The notes under the pieces are model-generated. The model was given only the letters and a program-made list of their open reading frames with translations. It made no database searches and had not been told where the DNA came from. Position numbers and translations under genes: made by a program. Of a stretch of 17,678 nucleotides of DNA, positions 1 to 7,623 are shown piece by piece. The stretch comes from an uncultured Prevotella sp. GTDB lineage: Bacteria; Bacteroidota; Bacteroidia; Bacteroidales; Bacteroidaceae. Position 1 is the first letter of the stretch; the number at the start of each line of letters is the position of its first letter. Location of the stretch: positions 1 through 17,678 of the forward strand of contig CALCHM010000003.1 of assembly GCA_937901345.1 (NCBI GenBank), read 5' to 3'.

Positions 1-146
1 AGGAAGTGGAATACATCCAAGTGAATGGAGAAGATCATGTCATTACAAATTGGCAAAAGCGTCATGAATGGCAAAATGCCATATTTGCATGGTTTGCCAA
101 ATATCTGAAAGGACAACCCGAATGGTGGGACGCCATTGACAAGTAA
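1..146 (+). CDS. C-terminal end of S9 (prolyl oligopeptidase-like) peptidase, partial
   Basis: An open frame enters from the left edge (first full codon at base 3) and ends at TAA 144-146, leaving 48 codons less the stop. The visible tail has a GEDH motif followed by a helix rich in Trp and Arg/Lys, ending in FAKYLKGQPEWW. In S9-family serine peptidases (dipeptidyl/acylaminoacyl peptidases) the last about 50 residues carry the catalytic His in a G-x-x-H context, followed by an amphipathic helix that closes the alpha/beta-hydrolase fold. The fragment fits this pattern. The Ser and Asp of the triad lie outside the window, so the assignment rests on the tail alone. The end of another alpha/beta hydrolase is the alternative. 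Confidence 0.65.
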   Translation, partial: EVEYIQVNGEDHVITNWQKRHEWQNAIFAWFAKYLKGQPEWWDAIDK

Positions 147-177
147 GATTAGGAGAAGACAGCGTCTGAAACTATAA

Positions 178-233
178 CCTCAGAACTTCAGAACTTCAGA
201 ACTTCAGAACCTCAGAACCTCAGAACCTCAGAA
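178..233. repeat. Seven tandem copies of an 8-bp unit CYTCAGAA
   Basis: Seven uninterrupted copies of an octamer, reading CCTCAGAA once, CTTCAGAA three times, then CCTCAGAA three times, lie between the peptidase stop and the DUF4924 start. The following bases continue as a looser C/T-rich and A-rich tract up to the ATG at 284. No coding frame runs through it. A perfect octamer array is a slippage-prone substrate, so copy number may vary between strains. Its place in the leader of the next gene makes an effect on expression possible but unshown. Confidence 0.85.
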
Positions 234-283
234 CGTCCCAACGTCTCCATCTCCCAATCACCAAACCTCATAACATCAACGAA

Positions 284-826
284 ATGTTTGTAGCGAATCA
301 ACTCAAAAATACGAATCGAGCTGAGTTATTACTTTATCTCTGGCAAGTAGAAGATATTTTGCGTGCTTATAAGTGCGATATCGACCGCCTCGACGAGGGG
401 TATCTCACCCGATTCGACGTAACAGGCGAACAGAAGGCACAATTACGGCAATGGTATGCCGACCTCTGCACCATGATGTTAGAAGAAGGTGTAAAAGAAT
501 CGGGACACTTGCAAATCTGCAAAAACATTCTCATCAATCTTGACGACCTACATCAGCAATTGCTGGGTTCCGCTAAATTTCCGTTCTACAAGGAAATGTA
601 TTATCGCGTGTTGCCCTTCATTGTAGAACTTCGCAAGAAAGGAGTGAATACAAACGAATCTGAGTTGCAAGTTTGCTTTAACGCATTGTATGGCTACATG
701 ATGCTTCGACTAAAAAAACAGGAAATATCCGAAGACACACAAACAGCCATTAAGCACATTTCCACATTGCTCGGTCAACTCTCTGACTATTATTTAAAGA
801 ATCAGAAAGAACCTATTGATTTCTAG
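284..826 (+). CDS. DUF4924 family protein
   Basis: A 180-residue, predominantly helical soluble protein with no signal peptide or membrane segment. I recognise it as the Bacteroidota DUF4924 family from its overall sequence and its usual place just upstream of rfbD and prfC. It starts near MFVANQLKNTN and has conserved-looking blocks around YLWQVEDILRAY (about 18-29) and FYKEMYYRVLPFIVELRKKG (about 101-120). The length is what I expect for the family. No catalytic motif is visible and the function is unknown. The gap to rfbD is only 37 nt, so the two are probably co-transcribed. The ATG at 284 is the first in-frame start after the repeat tract. Confidence 0.8.
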   Translation: MFVANQLKNTNRAELLLYLWQVEDILRAYKCDIDRLDEGYLTRFDVTGEQKAQLRQWYADLCTMMLEEGVKESGHLQICKNILINLDDLHQQLLGSAKFPFYKEMYYRVLPFIVELRKKGVNTNESELQVCFNALYGYMMLRLKKQEISEDTQTAIKHISTLLGQLSDYYLKNQKEPIDF

Positions 827-863
827 ACATCAAACATCGTAAACTATTACAACTTCTCACATA

Positions 864-1721
864 ATGAATATACTTATCACTGGTTCAAAGGGTCAACTTG
901 GAAGTGAAATCCAACGATTAGCCGAAGATTTCAACCACGACGACTTTCAATTTATCTTTACCGACAAAGAAGAACTAGACATCACCGATCGTAATGCGGT
1001 ATACGATTTTGTTGAAAGAAATAATATTGGCACAATCGTCAACTGTGCGGCCTACACAGCTGTAGATAAGGCAGAAGAGGACGTGGCATTATGTGAGTTG
1101 CTCAATCATGCAGCCCCCACGTATCTAGCCGAAGCTATTGATAGTATCGGTGGCAGTATGATTCAGATTTCTACCGACTATGTCTTTGACGGCACACATT
1201 GCCGCCCCTACACCGAAGATGATATCACCAATCCGCAAACCGTCTACGGACGCACCAAGTTAGCTGGCGAAGAGGGAGTCATTCGTTCATGCGTAGGAGC
1301 TATGGTGATTCGGACGGCTTGGCTCTACTCTACGTTCGGAAATAACTTCGTCAAAACCATGCTTAGATTAGGTAAAGAACGCGAGACTCTTGATGTTGTT
1401 GCCGATCAAGTTGGCACCCCCACATATGCTCGTGATTTGGCGGCTGCCATACTAGAAATTCTTCGCCAAGGCATCATTCCCGGAGTTTATCACTATTCAA
1501 ACGAGGGAACCACCTCATGGTACGACTTCACAAAGGCCATTCACCGCATCGCAGGAATTCATACTTGCGACGTAAAACCCATACACACGGAAGACTATCC
1601 TACGCCCGCTAAGCGCCCCCACTATTCGGTGCTTGATAAAACAAAAATCAAGAATGTGTTTAACATTAGCATTCCTTGGTGGGAAGATAGTTTGAAGGTA
1701 TGTTTGAAGGAAATGGATTAA
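864..1721 (+). CDS. rfbD: dTDP-4-dehydrorhamnose reductase
   Basis: A 285-residue extended short-chain dehydrogenase/reductase of the RmlD family. It reduces dTDP-4-dehydrorhamnose to dTDP-L-rhamnose with NAD(P)H, the last step of the dTDP-rhamnose pathway that supplies cell-surface polysaccharides. The N-terminus has the Rossmann motif GSKGQLG (about 7-13). The segment STDYVFDG (103-110) and the catalytic pair Tyr128-x3-Lys132 (YGRTK) are intact, with NPQTVYG just before. The C-terminal part carries the sugar-binding segment ending in KRPHYSVLDKTKI, typical of RmlD. Length is normal. The other rml genes (rfbA, rfbB, rfbC) are not in the window. It lies between DUF4924 (37 nt upstream) and prfC (83 nt downstream). 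Confidence 0.95.
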   Translation: MNILITGSKGQLGSEIQRLAEDFNHDDFQFIFTDKEELDITDRNAVYDFVERNNIGTIVNCAAYTAVDKAEEDVALCELLNHAAPTYLAEAIDSIGGSMIQISTDYVFDGTHCRPYTEDDITNPQTVYGRTKLAGEEGVIRSCVGAMVIRTAWLYSTFGNNFVKTMLRLGKERETLDVVADQVGTPTYARDLAAAILEILRQGIIPGVYHYSNEGTTSWYDFTKAIHRIAGIHTCDVKPIHTEDYPTPAKRPHYSVLDKTKIKNVFNISIPWWEDSLKVCLKEMD

Positions 1722-1804
1722 CCAAGGACAAAGACTCTCATCTTCCTCTCGACTTGTTATAACCTAGCAAATTATTCGACAACATAAACACTCGTTAATA
1801 AGAC

Positions 1805-3373
1805 ATGAATCCAGAAATCAGTCGTCGACGCACCTTTGCCATCATTGCACACCCAGACGCGGGTAAAACTTCACTTACAGAAAAACTCCTGCTCTTTGGG
1901 GGACAAATCCAAGTGGCTGGTGCCGTTAAAAGCAACAAGATTAAGAAAACGGCTACATCCGACTGGATGGAAATCGAAAAGCAACGCGGTATCTCAGTCA
2001 CAACTTCGGTGATGGAGTTTGATTACCGCGACTACAAGATTAATATTCTTGACACACCTGGTCACCAAGATTTCGCGGAAGACACCTACCGCACGCTTAC
2101 GGCCGTGGATAGCGTTATCATCGTGGTCGATGGTGCGAAGGGGGTGGAAACACAGACGCGCAAGTTGATGGAAGTGTGCCGCATGCGCAACACTCCCGTT
2201 ATCATCTTCGTCAACAAGATGGACCGTGAAGCAAAAGACCCCTTTGACCTCATGGATGAACTTGAAGAAGAACTCTGCATCAAAGTGCGCCCCCTCACAT
2301 GGCCCATTGAAAGCGGCATTCGTTTCAAGGGCGTATATAATATATATGAGAAGAGTCTCAACCTCTTTCAAGCATCTAAACAAGTCGTGGCTGAGAAGGT
2401 TGAAGTAGACATCAACACCGAAGCACTTGACCAGCATATTGGAGCACCTCTGGCTGACAAACTCCGCTCGGAACTGGAACTCATTGACGGTGTTTATCCT
2501 GAATTTGAGGTTGCAGACTATTTGCAAGGCAGTCTTGCCCCCGTATTTTTCGGGTCGGCACTCAACAATTTCGGTGTCGAAGAATTGCTCAACACCTTTG
2601 TAGAAATTGCCCCATCACCACGCCCTGTGAAGGCAGAAGAGCGCGAAGTGCAGCCTGACGAACAGAAATTCACAGGTTTCATCTTCAAAATCACGGCCAA
2701 CATCGACCCTAACCACCGTTCTTGCGTAGCCTTCTGTAAGGTTTGTTCTGGCAAATTTGTGCGCAACGCTCCCTACCTGCACGTTAGACACGGCAAAACG
2801 TTGCGCTTCTCCTCGCCCACACAATTCATGGCACAGCGCAAGACCACGGTTGACGAAGCATGGGCTGGAGATATCATAGGTCTCCCCGATAACGGAACGT
2901 TCAAGATTGGTGACACGCTCACCGAAGGCGAAAACCTCCATTATCGCGGACTTCCCTCATTCTCGCCCGAGATGTTTAAATACATTGAAAATGCCGACCC
3001 CATGAAGACAAAGCAACTCCAAAAGGGTATTGAGCAATTGATGGACGAAGGTGTAGCACAGCTCTTTGTCAATCAATTTAACGGACGAAAGATTATCGGT
3101 ACGGTGGGACAATTGCAATTTGAAGTCATTCAGTATCGCTTGGAAAACGAATACAATGCCAAATGTCGCTGGGAACCCGTTTCGCTCTATAAGGCATGCT
3201 GGATAGAAAGCGACGATGCCGCAGAATTAGAAAACTTCAAGAAGCGCAAATATCAGTACATGGCCAAAGATCGCGAAGGACGCGACGTATTCCTCGCTGA
3301 CTCGGGTTATGTATTGCAAATGGCACAAAACGACTTTAAAAACATTCGCTTCCATTTCACCAGCGAATTCTAA
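1805..3373 (+). CDS. prfC: Peptide chain release factor 3 (RF3)
   Basis: A 522-residue translational GTPase. RF3 removes RF1/RF2 from the ribosome after peptide release. All G motifs are visible: G1 AHPDAGKT (15-22), G2 region RGISVTTS (61-68), G3 DTPGH (83-87) and G4 NKMD (137-140). The stretch after G1, with SDWMEIEKQRGISV, is characteristic of RF3 as opposed to EF-G. Beta-barrel domain II and the RF3 C-terminal domain follow (about 285-522). Length matches the family. The start at 1805 puts SRRRTFAIIAHPDAG in the usual position. A strong hairpin terminator follows 21 nt after the stop, so this gene closes the transcription unit that may begin at DUF4924. Confidence 0.97.
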   Translation: MNPEISRRRTFAIIAHPDAGKTSLTEKLLLFGGQIQVAGAVKSNKIKKTATSDWMEIEKQRGISVTTSVMEFDYRDYKINILDTPGHQDFAEDTYRTLTAVDSVIIVVDGAKGVETQTRKLMEVCRMRNTPVIIFVNKMDREAKDPFDLMDELEEELCIKVRPLTWPIESGIRFKGVYNIYEKSLNLFQASKQVVAEKVEVDINTEALDQHIGAPLADKLRSELELIDGVYPEFEVADYLQGSLAPVFFGSALNNFGVEELLNTFVEIAPSPRPVKAEEREVQPDEQKFTGFIFKITANIDPNHRSCVAFCKVCSGKFVRNAPYLHVRHGKTLRFSSPTQFMAQRKTTVDEAWAGDIIGLPDNGTFKIGDTLTEGENLHYRGLPSFSPEMFKYIENADPMKTKQLQKGIEQLMDEGVAQLFVNQFNGRKIIGTVGQLQFEVIQYRLENEYNAKCRWEPVSLYKACWIESDDAAELENFKKRKYQYMAKDREGRDVFLADSGYVLQMAQNDFKNIRFHFTSEF

Positions 3374-3394
3374 ACAATAAGTCACACTTGAATC

Positions 3395-3425
3395 ACTGAG
3401 TCCCCCATAAGAGGACTCAGTTTTT
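3395..3425 (+). terminator. Rho-independent terminator after prfC
   Basis: A 9-bp perfect stem (ACTGAGTCC at 3395-3403 with GGACTCAGT at 3413-3421), a 9-nt loop, then a T-run (3421-3425). It lies 21 nt after the prfC stop. Confidence 0.9.
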
Positions 3426-3458
3426 CTATCCGCCCTTTCTTGCAAAAATCCTAGAAAG

Positions 3459-3728
3459 AGTTCGCGGCACGATATTTTGAATTGAAATAACGTCCCGCTA
3501 GTTGTCGGTGAGACATTTTGTTCTATAAATATAGCCCCGATAGTTGGCAGTGCGATATTTTAGATTGAAATTACGTCCCGCTAGTTGTCGGTGAGACATT
3601 TTGTTCTAAAAATATCGTCCCGCTAGTTGGCAGCGCGATATTTTAGATTGAAATAACGTCCCGCTAGTTGACTGTGACATATTTTAACCCCGAAATGATG
3701 TCTCCCAAGTTGGCTGCGGCTAATATCA
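3459..3728. repeat. Minisatellite of alternating 42/41-bp units (83-bp higher-order repeat)
   Basis: Two unit types alternate. Type A (3491-3532 and 3574-3615, 42 bp) and type B (3533-3573 and 3616-3656, 41 bp) share the head CGTCCCGCTAGTTG. A continues with TCGGTGAGACATTTTGTTCT and B with GGCAGYGCGATATTTTAGAT. By eye the two A+B blocks (3491-3573 and 3574-3656) differ at 6 of 83 positions. A partial B precedes (3459-3490), and degenerate A-like and B-like copies follow (3657-3696 and 3697-3728). The 83-bp period is not a multiple of three and frames are interrupted, so it is not coding. There are no unique spacers, so it is not a CRISPR array. This fills most of the gene-free stretch between prfC and the small gene at 3875. 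The rest (3729-3874) is C-rich without recognisable signals. Confidence 0.88.
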
Positions 3729-3874
3729 TCATAACATGTCTCAACCGCACTCCCTTTGCGCTAATCGCAACCTGAAATAACGCAAGCAGAGCGTAAGTCC
3801 CCCAACAGCGGTTATTGCACACATCCCAACAATCTCGTAACCCCAACATCCCCCTTTTAACCCCATCATTATCC

Positions 3875-4066
3875 ATGGCAGACGGTAATTTTAGTCGTTC
3901 ACCACTAGCAACGAATAACTATCAAAGCGGTGTCCGAGCAGGGAAAGCAACAATGCGCACCCTTGCCATAAAGGCTTTTGAAGCACATCTAAATGCGCAC
4001 TTCGCCGCCGCAACAGATGAGGAAAAGCATAACATGCTTAACGCCTTTAAAGAACATCTGAATTAA
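3875..4066 (+). CDS. Small uncharacterised protein (63 aa)
   Basis: A short frame encoding about 63 residues from the ATG at 3875, beginning MADGNFSRSPLATNNYQSG, with a basic central part (VRAGKATMRTLAIKAFEAHL) and a helical C-terminus (DEEKHNMLNAFKEHLN). An in-frame upstream ATG at 3815 would add 20 residues rich in Ser, Pro and Asn. I prefer 3875 because the added part is translated from C-rich sequence that looks intergenic. There is no signal peptide or membrane segment. The composition is protein-like, with an amphipathic helix near the end, and the next gene is 42 nt downstream. I do not recognise a named family. It could be a small regulatory or ribosome/nucleic-acid-associated protein, but nothing shows this. 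Confidence 0.55.
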   Translation: MADGNFSRSPLATNNYQSGVRAGKATMRTLAIKAFEAHLNAHFAAATDEEKHNMLNAFKEHLN

Positions 4067-4108
4067 CAATCAGCATTCAACCAGTAAAGACCTGTGTAAA
4101 CAAACAAT

Positions 4109-4780
4109 ATGAACATTAACGTATCCAACGAATTCCACCAGATTTGCCCCAACTTCATAGGTGGAGCGATACTAGCAGAGGTAAGTAACTGTGCTACAAC
4201 CAGTGAACTCTGGCAAGAAATTGAGCGCATCGCACAGGTGCTCAAAACCTCCTACACTACGGACACTATCAAGAATCATAGCGGAATAGCTGCAACACGA
4301 GAGGCATACAAAAGAGCCGGAAAAGACCCTAGTCGCTATCGCCCAGCTTGCGAGCAATTAGCACGCCGCATCCTACAAGGCAAAAACCTTTACAGCATTG
4401 ACCAACTCGTTGACTTAGGTAACCTCATTTCCTTATATTGCGGTTATTCAACAGCCATGCTCGATGCCGACAAAATCTGTGGCGACACACTAACTCTAGG
4501 TATTGGACGCGCCGATGAAGTGTATGAAGGCATCGGACGCGGCATACTCAACATTGAGCATCTGCCCGTTTACCGCGACAACGAGGGAGGTATGGCCACA
4601 CCCACAAGCGACAGCATACGCACCATGATTACACCAGAAACCAAACGCATCCTGCTTTTAATAAATTGTTATGATGGCAATCAAAAGGCATTAGAAGACG
4701 TTATGGATTTCTCATGCAAGCAACTTAAAACCTTTGCTCAAGCCAATGACACCATCCAAAAATGGACCTATACACATTGA
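4109..4780 (+). CDS. B3/B4 domain protein (PheT B3/B4-like)
   Basis: A 223-residue soluble protein matching the B3/B4 domain of the phenylalanyl-tRNA synthetase beta subunit as a free-standing protein. Visible signatures are HSGIAATREAYKRAGKDPSRYRPACEQLARRI (about 57-88), the segment NLYSIDQLVDLGNLISL (about 92-108) and a C-terminal part with GGMATPTSDS and RILLLINCYDG. In PheRS the B3/B4 domain houses the editing site that hydrolyses mischarged Tyr-tRNAPhe. Stand-alone versions are widespread but mostly uncharacterised, so trans-editing is an inference. It follows the small gene by 42 nt. About 100 nt with a promoter-like element separates it from map. Confidence 0.85.
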   Translation: MNINVSNEFHQICPNFIGGAILAEVSNCATTSELWQEIERIAQVLKTSYTTDTIKNHSGIAATREAYKRAGKDPSRYRPACEQLARRILQGKNLYSIDQLVDLGNLISLYCGYSTAMLDADKICGDTLTLGIGRADEVYEGIGRGILNIEHLPVYRDNEGGMATPTSDSIRTMITPETKRILLLINCYDGNQKALEDVMDFSCKQLKTFAQANDTIQKWTYTH

Positions 4781-4843
4781 CGTATAAAAAAGTTCAAAAT
4801 TCTTTCCAACAGTTCTGTTTTTTGAAGCACACCGCCTAACCAA

Positions 4844-4859
4844 TACAATTTAAATTGTA
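4844..4859. promoter_or_regulatory. Perfect 16-bp palindrome upstream of map, candidate operator
   Basis: TACAATTTAAATTGTA is a perfect dyad (8 + 8 bp, no spacer). Its last two bases are the TA of the candidate -7 box of map. A dimeric repressor bound here would block RNA polymerase. The element is AT-rich, so chance cannot be excluded. Confidence 0.4.
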
Positions 4860-4865
4860 CCTTTG
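4858..4865 (+). promoter_or_regulatory. Candidate -7 box of map promoter
   Basis: TACCTTTG matches the Bacteroidota -7 consensus TAnnTTTG, 20 nt before the map ATG. No TTTG lies at the usual 19-21 nt upstream spacing. The nearest one, at 4821-4824, is too far away. The call therefore rests on the -7 box alone. Confidence 0.55.
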
Positions 4866-4885
4866 CGCCAAAATAGACACCAAAT

Positions 4886-5743
4886 ATGGCAAAAAAACAC
4901 AAGAACAAGTGGATTGTTCCCGAAGGGCAACCCCTGACCGAACTCGATAAGCGCGTACTGGAATTTCAGAACAAAGGAGCGCTAGTCCCCACCCGAAATC
5001 TTATAAAAACTCCCGAACAGATTGAAGGCATTCGTAAAGCAGGAGTCATCAATACAGCAGCACTTGACCTCGCAGAAAAGCACATAAAGGAAGGAATGAC
5101 AACAGCTGAACTAGATAAAATGATTCATGATTTTATCGTCAGCAACGGAGCGATTCCCGCATGTCTCGGTTATGAAGGTTTCCCCAAAAGTTGCTGCATC
5201 AGCATTAATGAAGTGGTGTGTCATGGCATCCCATCTGACGAAGAAGAATTCTTTGAAGGCGACATTGTCAACGTGGATGTAACAACGATTCTTGACGGTT
5301 ATTACGCAGATGCAAGTCGCATGTTTATCGTTGGAAAAACCACCCCCGAGTGTGAGAAACTGGTAAAAGTAGCCAAAGAATGCCTTGAAATAGGCATGGC
5401 AGCAGCAAAACCATGGGGATTTGTCGGAGAAATCGGAAAAGCCATCGAAAAACACGCACGAAAGAATGGTTACTCCGTTGTGCGCGACCTTGCAGGTCAC
5501 GGAACTGGTCTAGCATTCCATGAAGACCCCGAAGTTGACCATTACAACACCCATTCAAAAGGCATGCTTCTCGTTCCTGGCATGGTGCTTACCATCGAAC
5601 CCATGATTAACATGGGCACCTATGAAGTATTTGTAGATGAAGAAGACGGATGGACCGTGGTTACAGAAGACGAAAAACCTTCTGCACAATGGGAACACAC
5701 ACTTCTCGTGACAGAAACAGGTTTAGAAATACTCACCCACTAA
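4886..5743 (+). CDS. map: Type I methionine aminopeptidase with N-terminal extension
   Basis: A 285-residue metalloaminopeptidase that removes the initiator Met from nascent proteins in the cytoplasm. The pita-bread fold spans about 42-283. The five metal ligands are visible: Asp131 (NVDVT), Asp142 (YADAS), His205 (AGHGTG), Glu238 (TIEPM) and Glu270 (WEHT). The substrate-contacting His113 (VCHGIP) is also present. A basic extension of about 40 residues (MAKKHKNKW, then LDKRVLEFQNKGALVP) precedes the catalytic domain, making the protein longer than the roughly 260-aa E. coli type. No zinc-finger cysteines are seen in it, and it could contact the ribosome. tsaD starts 26 nt downstream, so the two are likely co-transcribed. 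Confidence 0.96.
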   Translation: MAKKHKNKWIVPEGQPLTELDKRVLEFQNKGALVPTRNLIKTPEQIEGIRKAGVINTAALDLAEKHIKEGMTTAELDKMIHDFIVSNGAIPACLGYEGFPKSCCISINEVVCHGIPSDEEEFFEGDIVNVDVTTILDGYYADASRMFIVGKTTPECEKLVKVAKECLEIGMAAAKPWGFVGEIGKAIEKHARKNGYSVVRDLAGHGTGLAFHEDPEVDHYNTHSKGMLLVPGMVLTIEPMINMGTYEVFVDEEDGWTVVTEDEKPSAQWEHTLLVTETGLEILTH

Positions 5744-5769
5744 TTCATTTCAGAAGTATAAAGTATAAT

Positions 5770-6789
5770 ATGAGTATCATCATACTTGGCATTGAATCTT
5801 CTTGCGATGACACCTCAGCTGCAGTCATAAAGGATGGCGTGCTCCTAAGTAATGTAACAGCAAGTCAGGCAATACACGAAGCTTATGGCGGCGTTGTACC
5901 CGAACTGGCATCACGAGCACATCAAGTAAACATTGTTCCCGTTGTTGACCAAGCATTAAAGAAAGCAAACGTTAAGAAAGAGGAATTATCTGCCATTGCA
6001 GTTACATTAGGTCCAGGACTTATGGGGTCACTTCTCGTAGGTGTTAGTTTCGCAAAAGGATTAGCGCTGAGTCTTGGAATTCCACTCATTGAAACCAACC
6101 ACCTACATGGTCATATTTTAGCGCATTTCATCAAAGAAGAAGGCGAACCCCACAATCCACCACCCTACCCCTTCCTTTGCTTATTGGTAAGCGGAGGCAA
6201 TAGTCAGATTGTAAAAGTCTCTGCATACAACAAGATGGAAATCTTAGGACAAACCATCGACGATGCCGCAGGAGAAGCCATCGACAAATGCTCTAAAGTA
6301 ATGGGATTAGGTTACCCCGGAGGTCCCATCATTGACCGACTTGCACGTCAAGGAAACCCCAAGGCATATCAATTTAGCAAACCGAACATTAAGGGACTCG
6401 ATTATAGTTTTAGCGGACTCAAAACAAGTTTCCTCTATTTTCTTAAAGATAAAATCAAGGAAGACCCCAATTTCATCGAAAACAATCTTAATGATTTGGC
6501 CGCCTCGTTAGAAAAAACTATCGTAGATATTCTCATCAAGAAGTTACAACAAGCGGTAAAGGAAACAGGTATCAATCACGTTGCACTTTCAGGTGGCGTA
6601 TCTGCTAATACAGGACTTCGTGAAGCTTTCAAAATTCGCGGACAAAACAAAATTTGGAACATCTACATCCCCAAATTTAGTTACACAACTGACAATGCTG
6701 GAATGATTGCAATAAACGGATATTACAAATATCTAGACGGAGAATTCTGTCCGATTGAAAAACCTGCTTACGCACGAGTTACAGTGTAA
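5770..6789 (+). CDS. tsaD: tRNA N6-adenosine threonylcarbamoyltransferase
   Basis: TsaD transfers the threonylcarbamoyl group to A37 of ANN-decoding tRNAs (t6A), working with TsaB and TsaE, neither of which is in the window. The 339-residue protein has the family start ILGIESSCDDTS (5-16), the metal-binding H111-x3-H115 (HLHGH), the nucleotide-binding segment VSGGNSQ (140-146), and a second metal-site Asp at about 308 (TTDNAGMIA). The open frame extends back to 5650 inside map, but I choose the ATG at 5770. The residues upstream are out-of-frame map sequence, and MSIIILGIESS matches the normal TsaD N-terminus. Length is typical. A 172-nt gap with no clear terminator follows. Confidence 0.97.
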   Translation: MSIIILGIESSCDDTSAAVIKDGVLLSNVTASQAIHEAYGGVVPELASRAHQVNIVPVVDQALKKANVKKEELSAIAVTLGPGLMGSLLVGVSFAKGLALSLGIPLIETNHLHGHILAHFIKEEGEPHNPPPYPFLCLLVSGGNSQIVKVSAYNKMEILGQTIDDAAGEAIDKCSKVMGLGYPGGPIIDRLARQGNPKAYQFSKPNIKGLDYSFSGLKTSFLYFLKDKIKEDPNFIENNLNDLAASLEKTIVDILIKKLQQAVKETGINHVALSGGVSANTGLREAFKIRGQNKIWNIYIPKFSYTTDNAGMIAINGYYKYLDGEFCPIEKPAYARVTV

Positions 6790-6961
6790 GAAAAGTTAAT
6801 CTAGGAATCTGTTACCCCCAATCGAAGTTACATCTCCATTTTTTACCACAAAATAGGAGAAGGTACTCCATAAAACGTAAATAAGGGTTCCATCGCATTA
6901 AACACATTAAAAACAGAGTCCTTAAAATAGAGTTTCACCCCAACACACCCAAAATACAACT

Positions 6962-7489
6962 ATGGAACTTGACCTCAAACTCACCTCAAAAGAGATAAAT
7001 CATATCATGTGGCAATGTGGCAAAACACTTTCAACAGCAGAAAGTTGTACTGCAGGTCGCATCGCGTCAGCAATAACTGCCGTGCCAGGAAGTTCAACCT
7101 ATTTCAAAGGTGGTTTGATTTGTTATGCAAACGAAATCAAAACAAACCTTCTCAAGGTTGACGCAGAAGTCATAGAAAAAGAGACACCAGTATCTGAAGA
7201 AGTCGTTCGTCAAATGGTTTATGGAGCGAATGAACTTTTTGGTACAGATTACGCCGTCGCCATTAGCGGTTTTGCCGGCCCTGGAGGACCAGACGGAGGC
7301 AGAAGCGGTGTACTAGTTGGCACCATTTGGATAGCAGTAGGTTGCAAGGATAATATTGTCACCAAAATGATTGAAGAAGACAACGGAAGAGACAAAAACC
7401 TTGCTTCTGCCACATCTATCGCCCTCCACATGCTCCTTGAATATCTCAAAGAAAACTGTCCAAAGGAAGAAGAAATTGAAACCGAATAG
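6962..7489 (+). CDS. CinA C-terminal domain protein (NMN amidohydrolase-like)
   Basis: A 175-residue protein consisting of the CinA C-terminal domain only. In characterised members (PncC) this domain deamidates nicotinamide mononucleotide in pyridine-nucleotide recycling. The signature TAESCTAG (25-32), including the conserved Ser28, is present, followed by VPGSSTYFKGGLICYANEIK (41-60) and the glycine-rich block SGFAGPGGPDGG, then VGTIWIA. The DGG-region spacing looks slightly looser than the usual AGPDGG. The N-terminal MoCF-like domain of full-length CinA is absent, as in many stand-alone homologues. The C-terminus is acidic (KEEEIETE). No promoter matching the lineage consensus is evident in the 172 nt upstream, so read-through from tsaD is possible. 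Confidence 0.9.
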   Translation: MELDLKLTSKEINHIMWQCGKTLSTAESCTAGRIASAITAVPGSSTYFKGGLICYANEIKTNLLKVDAEVIEKETPVSEEVVRQMVYGANELFGTDYAVAISGFAGPGGPDGGRSGVLVGTIWIAVGCKDNIVTKMIEEDNGRDKNLASATSIALHMLLEYLKENCPKEEEIETE

Positions 7490-7538
7490 TGCATTTTCCT
7501 AAAAAACAGTGAGCAAACAAAAAAAATAACAGAAAACA

Positions 7539-7570
7539 TTTGCGAATTAGGAAATTAATCTCTAATTTTG
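7539..7570 (+). promoter_or_regulatory. Promoter of the rpmB-rpmG-DUF4295 operon
   Basis: TTTG (7539-7542), a 20-nt spacer, then TAATTTTG (7563-7570) match the Bacteroidota sigma-ABfr consensus in both boxes and in spacing. The start codon of rpmB is 53 nt further on. Confidence 0.85.
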
Positions 7571-7623
7571 CACTCCGTATTGAGAGAATACCATAAAAGA
7601 AACCTAAAAGAGAATAGATAGCA

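Noticed and set aside
1994..2527. Minus-strand 177-aa frame inside prfC
   Set aside because: It is an antisense shadow of an intact RF3 gene, and its product lacks recognisable motifs.
3459..3728. CRISPR-like array
   Set aside because: Units are directly adjacent with no unique spacers, copies are divergent, and no cas genes are present.
5650..5769. Forty-residue N-terminal extension of TsaD
   Set aside because: It lies in another frame inside map and reads as Arg-rich shadow sequence. The normal TsaD N-terminus starts at 5770.
6790..6961. Terminator or promoter between tsaD and the CinA-like gene
   Set aside because: A weak stem (TCTCC/GGAGA with a bulge) exists but has no T-run, and no TAnnTTTG box is found.
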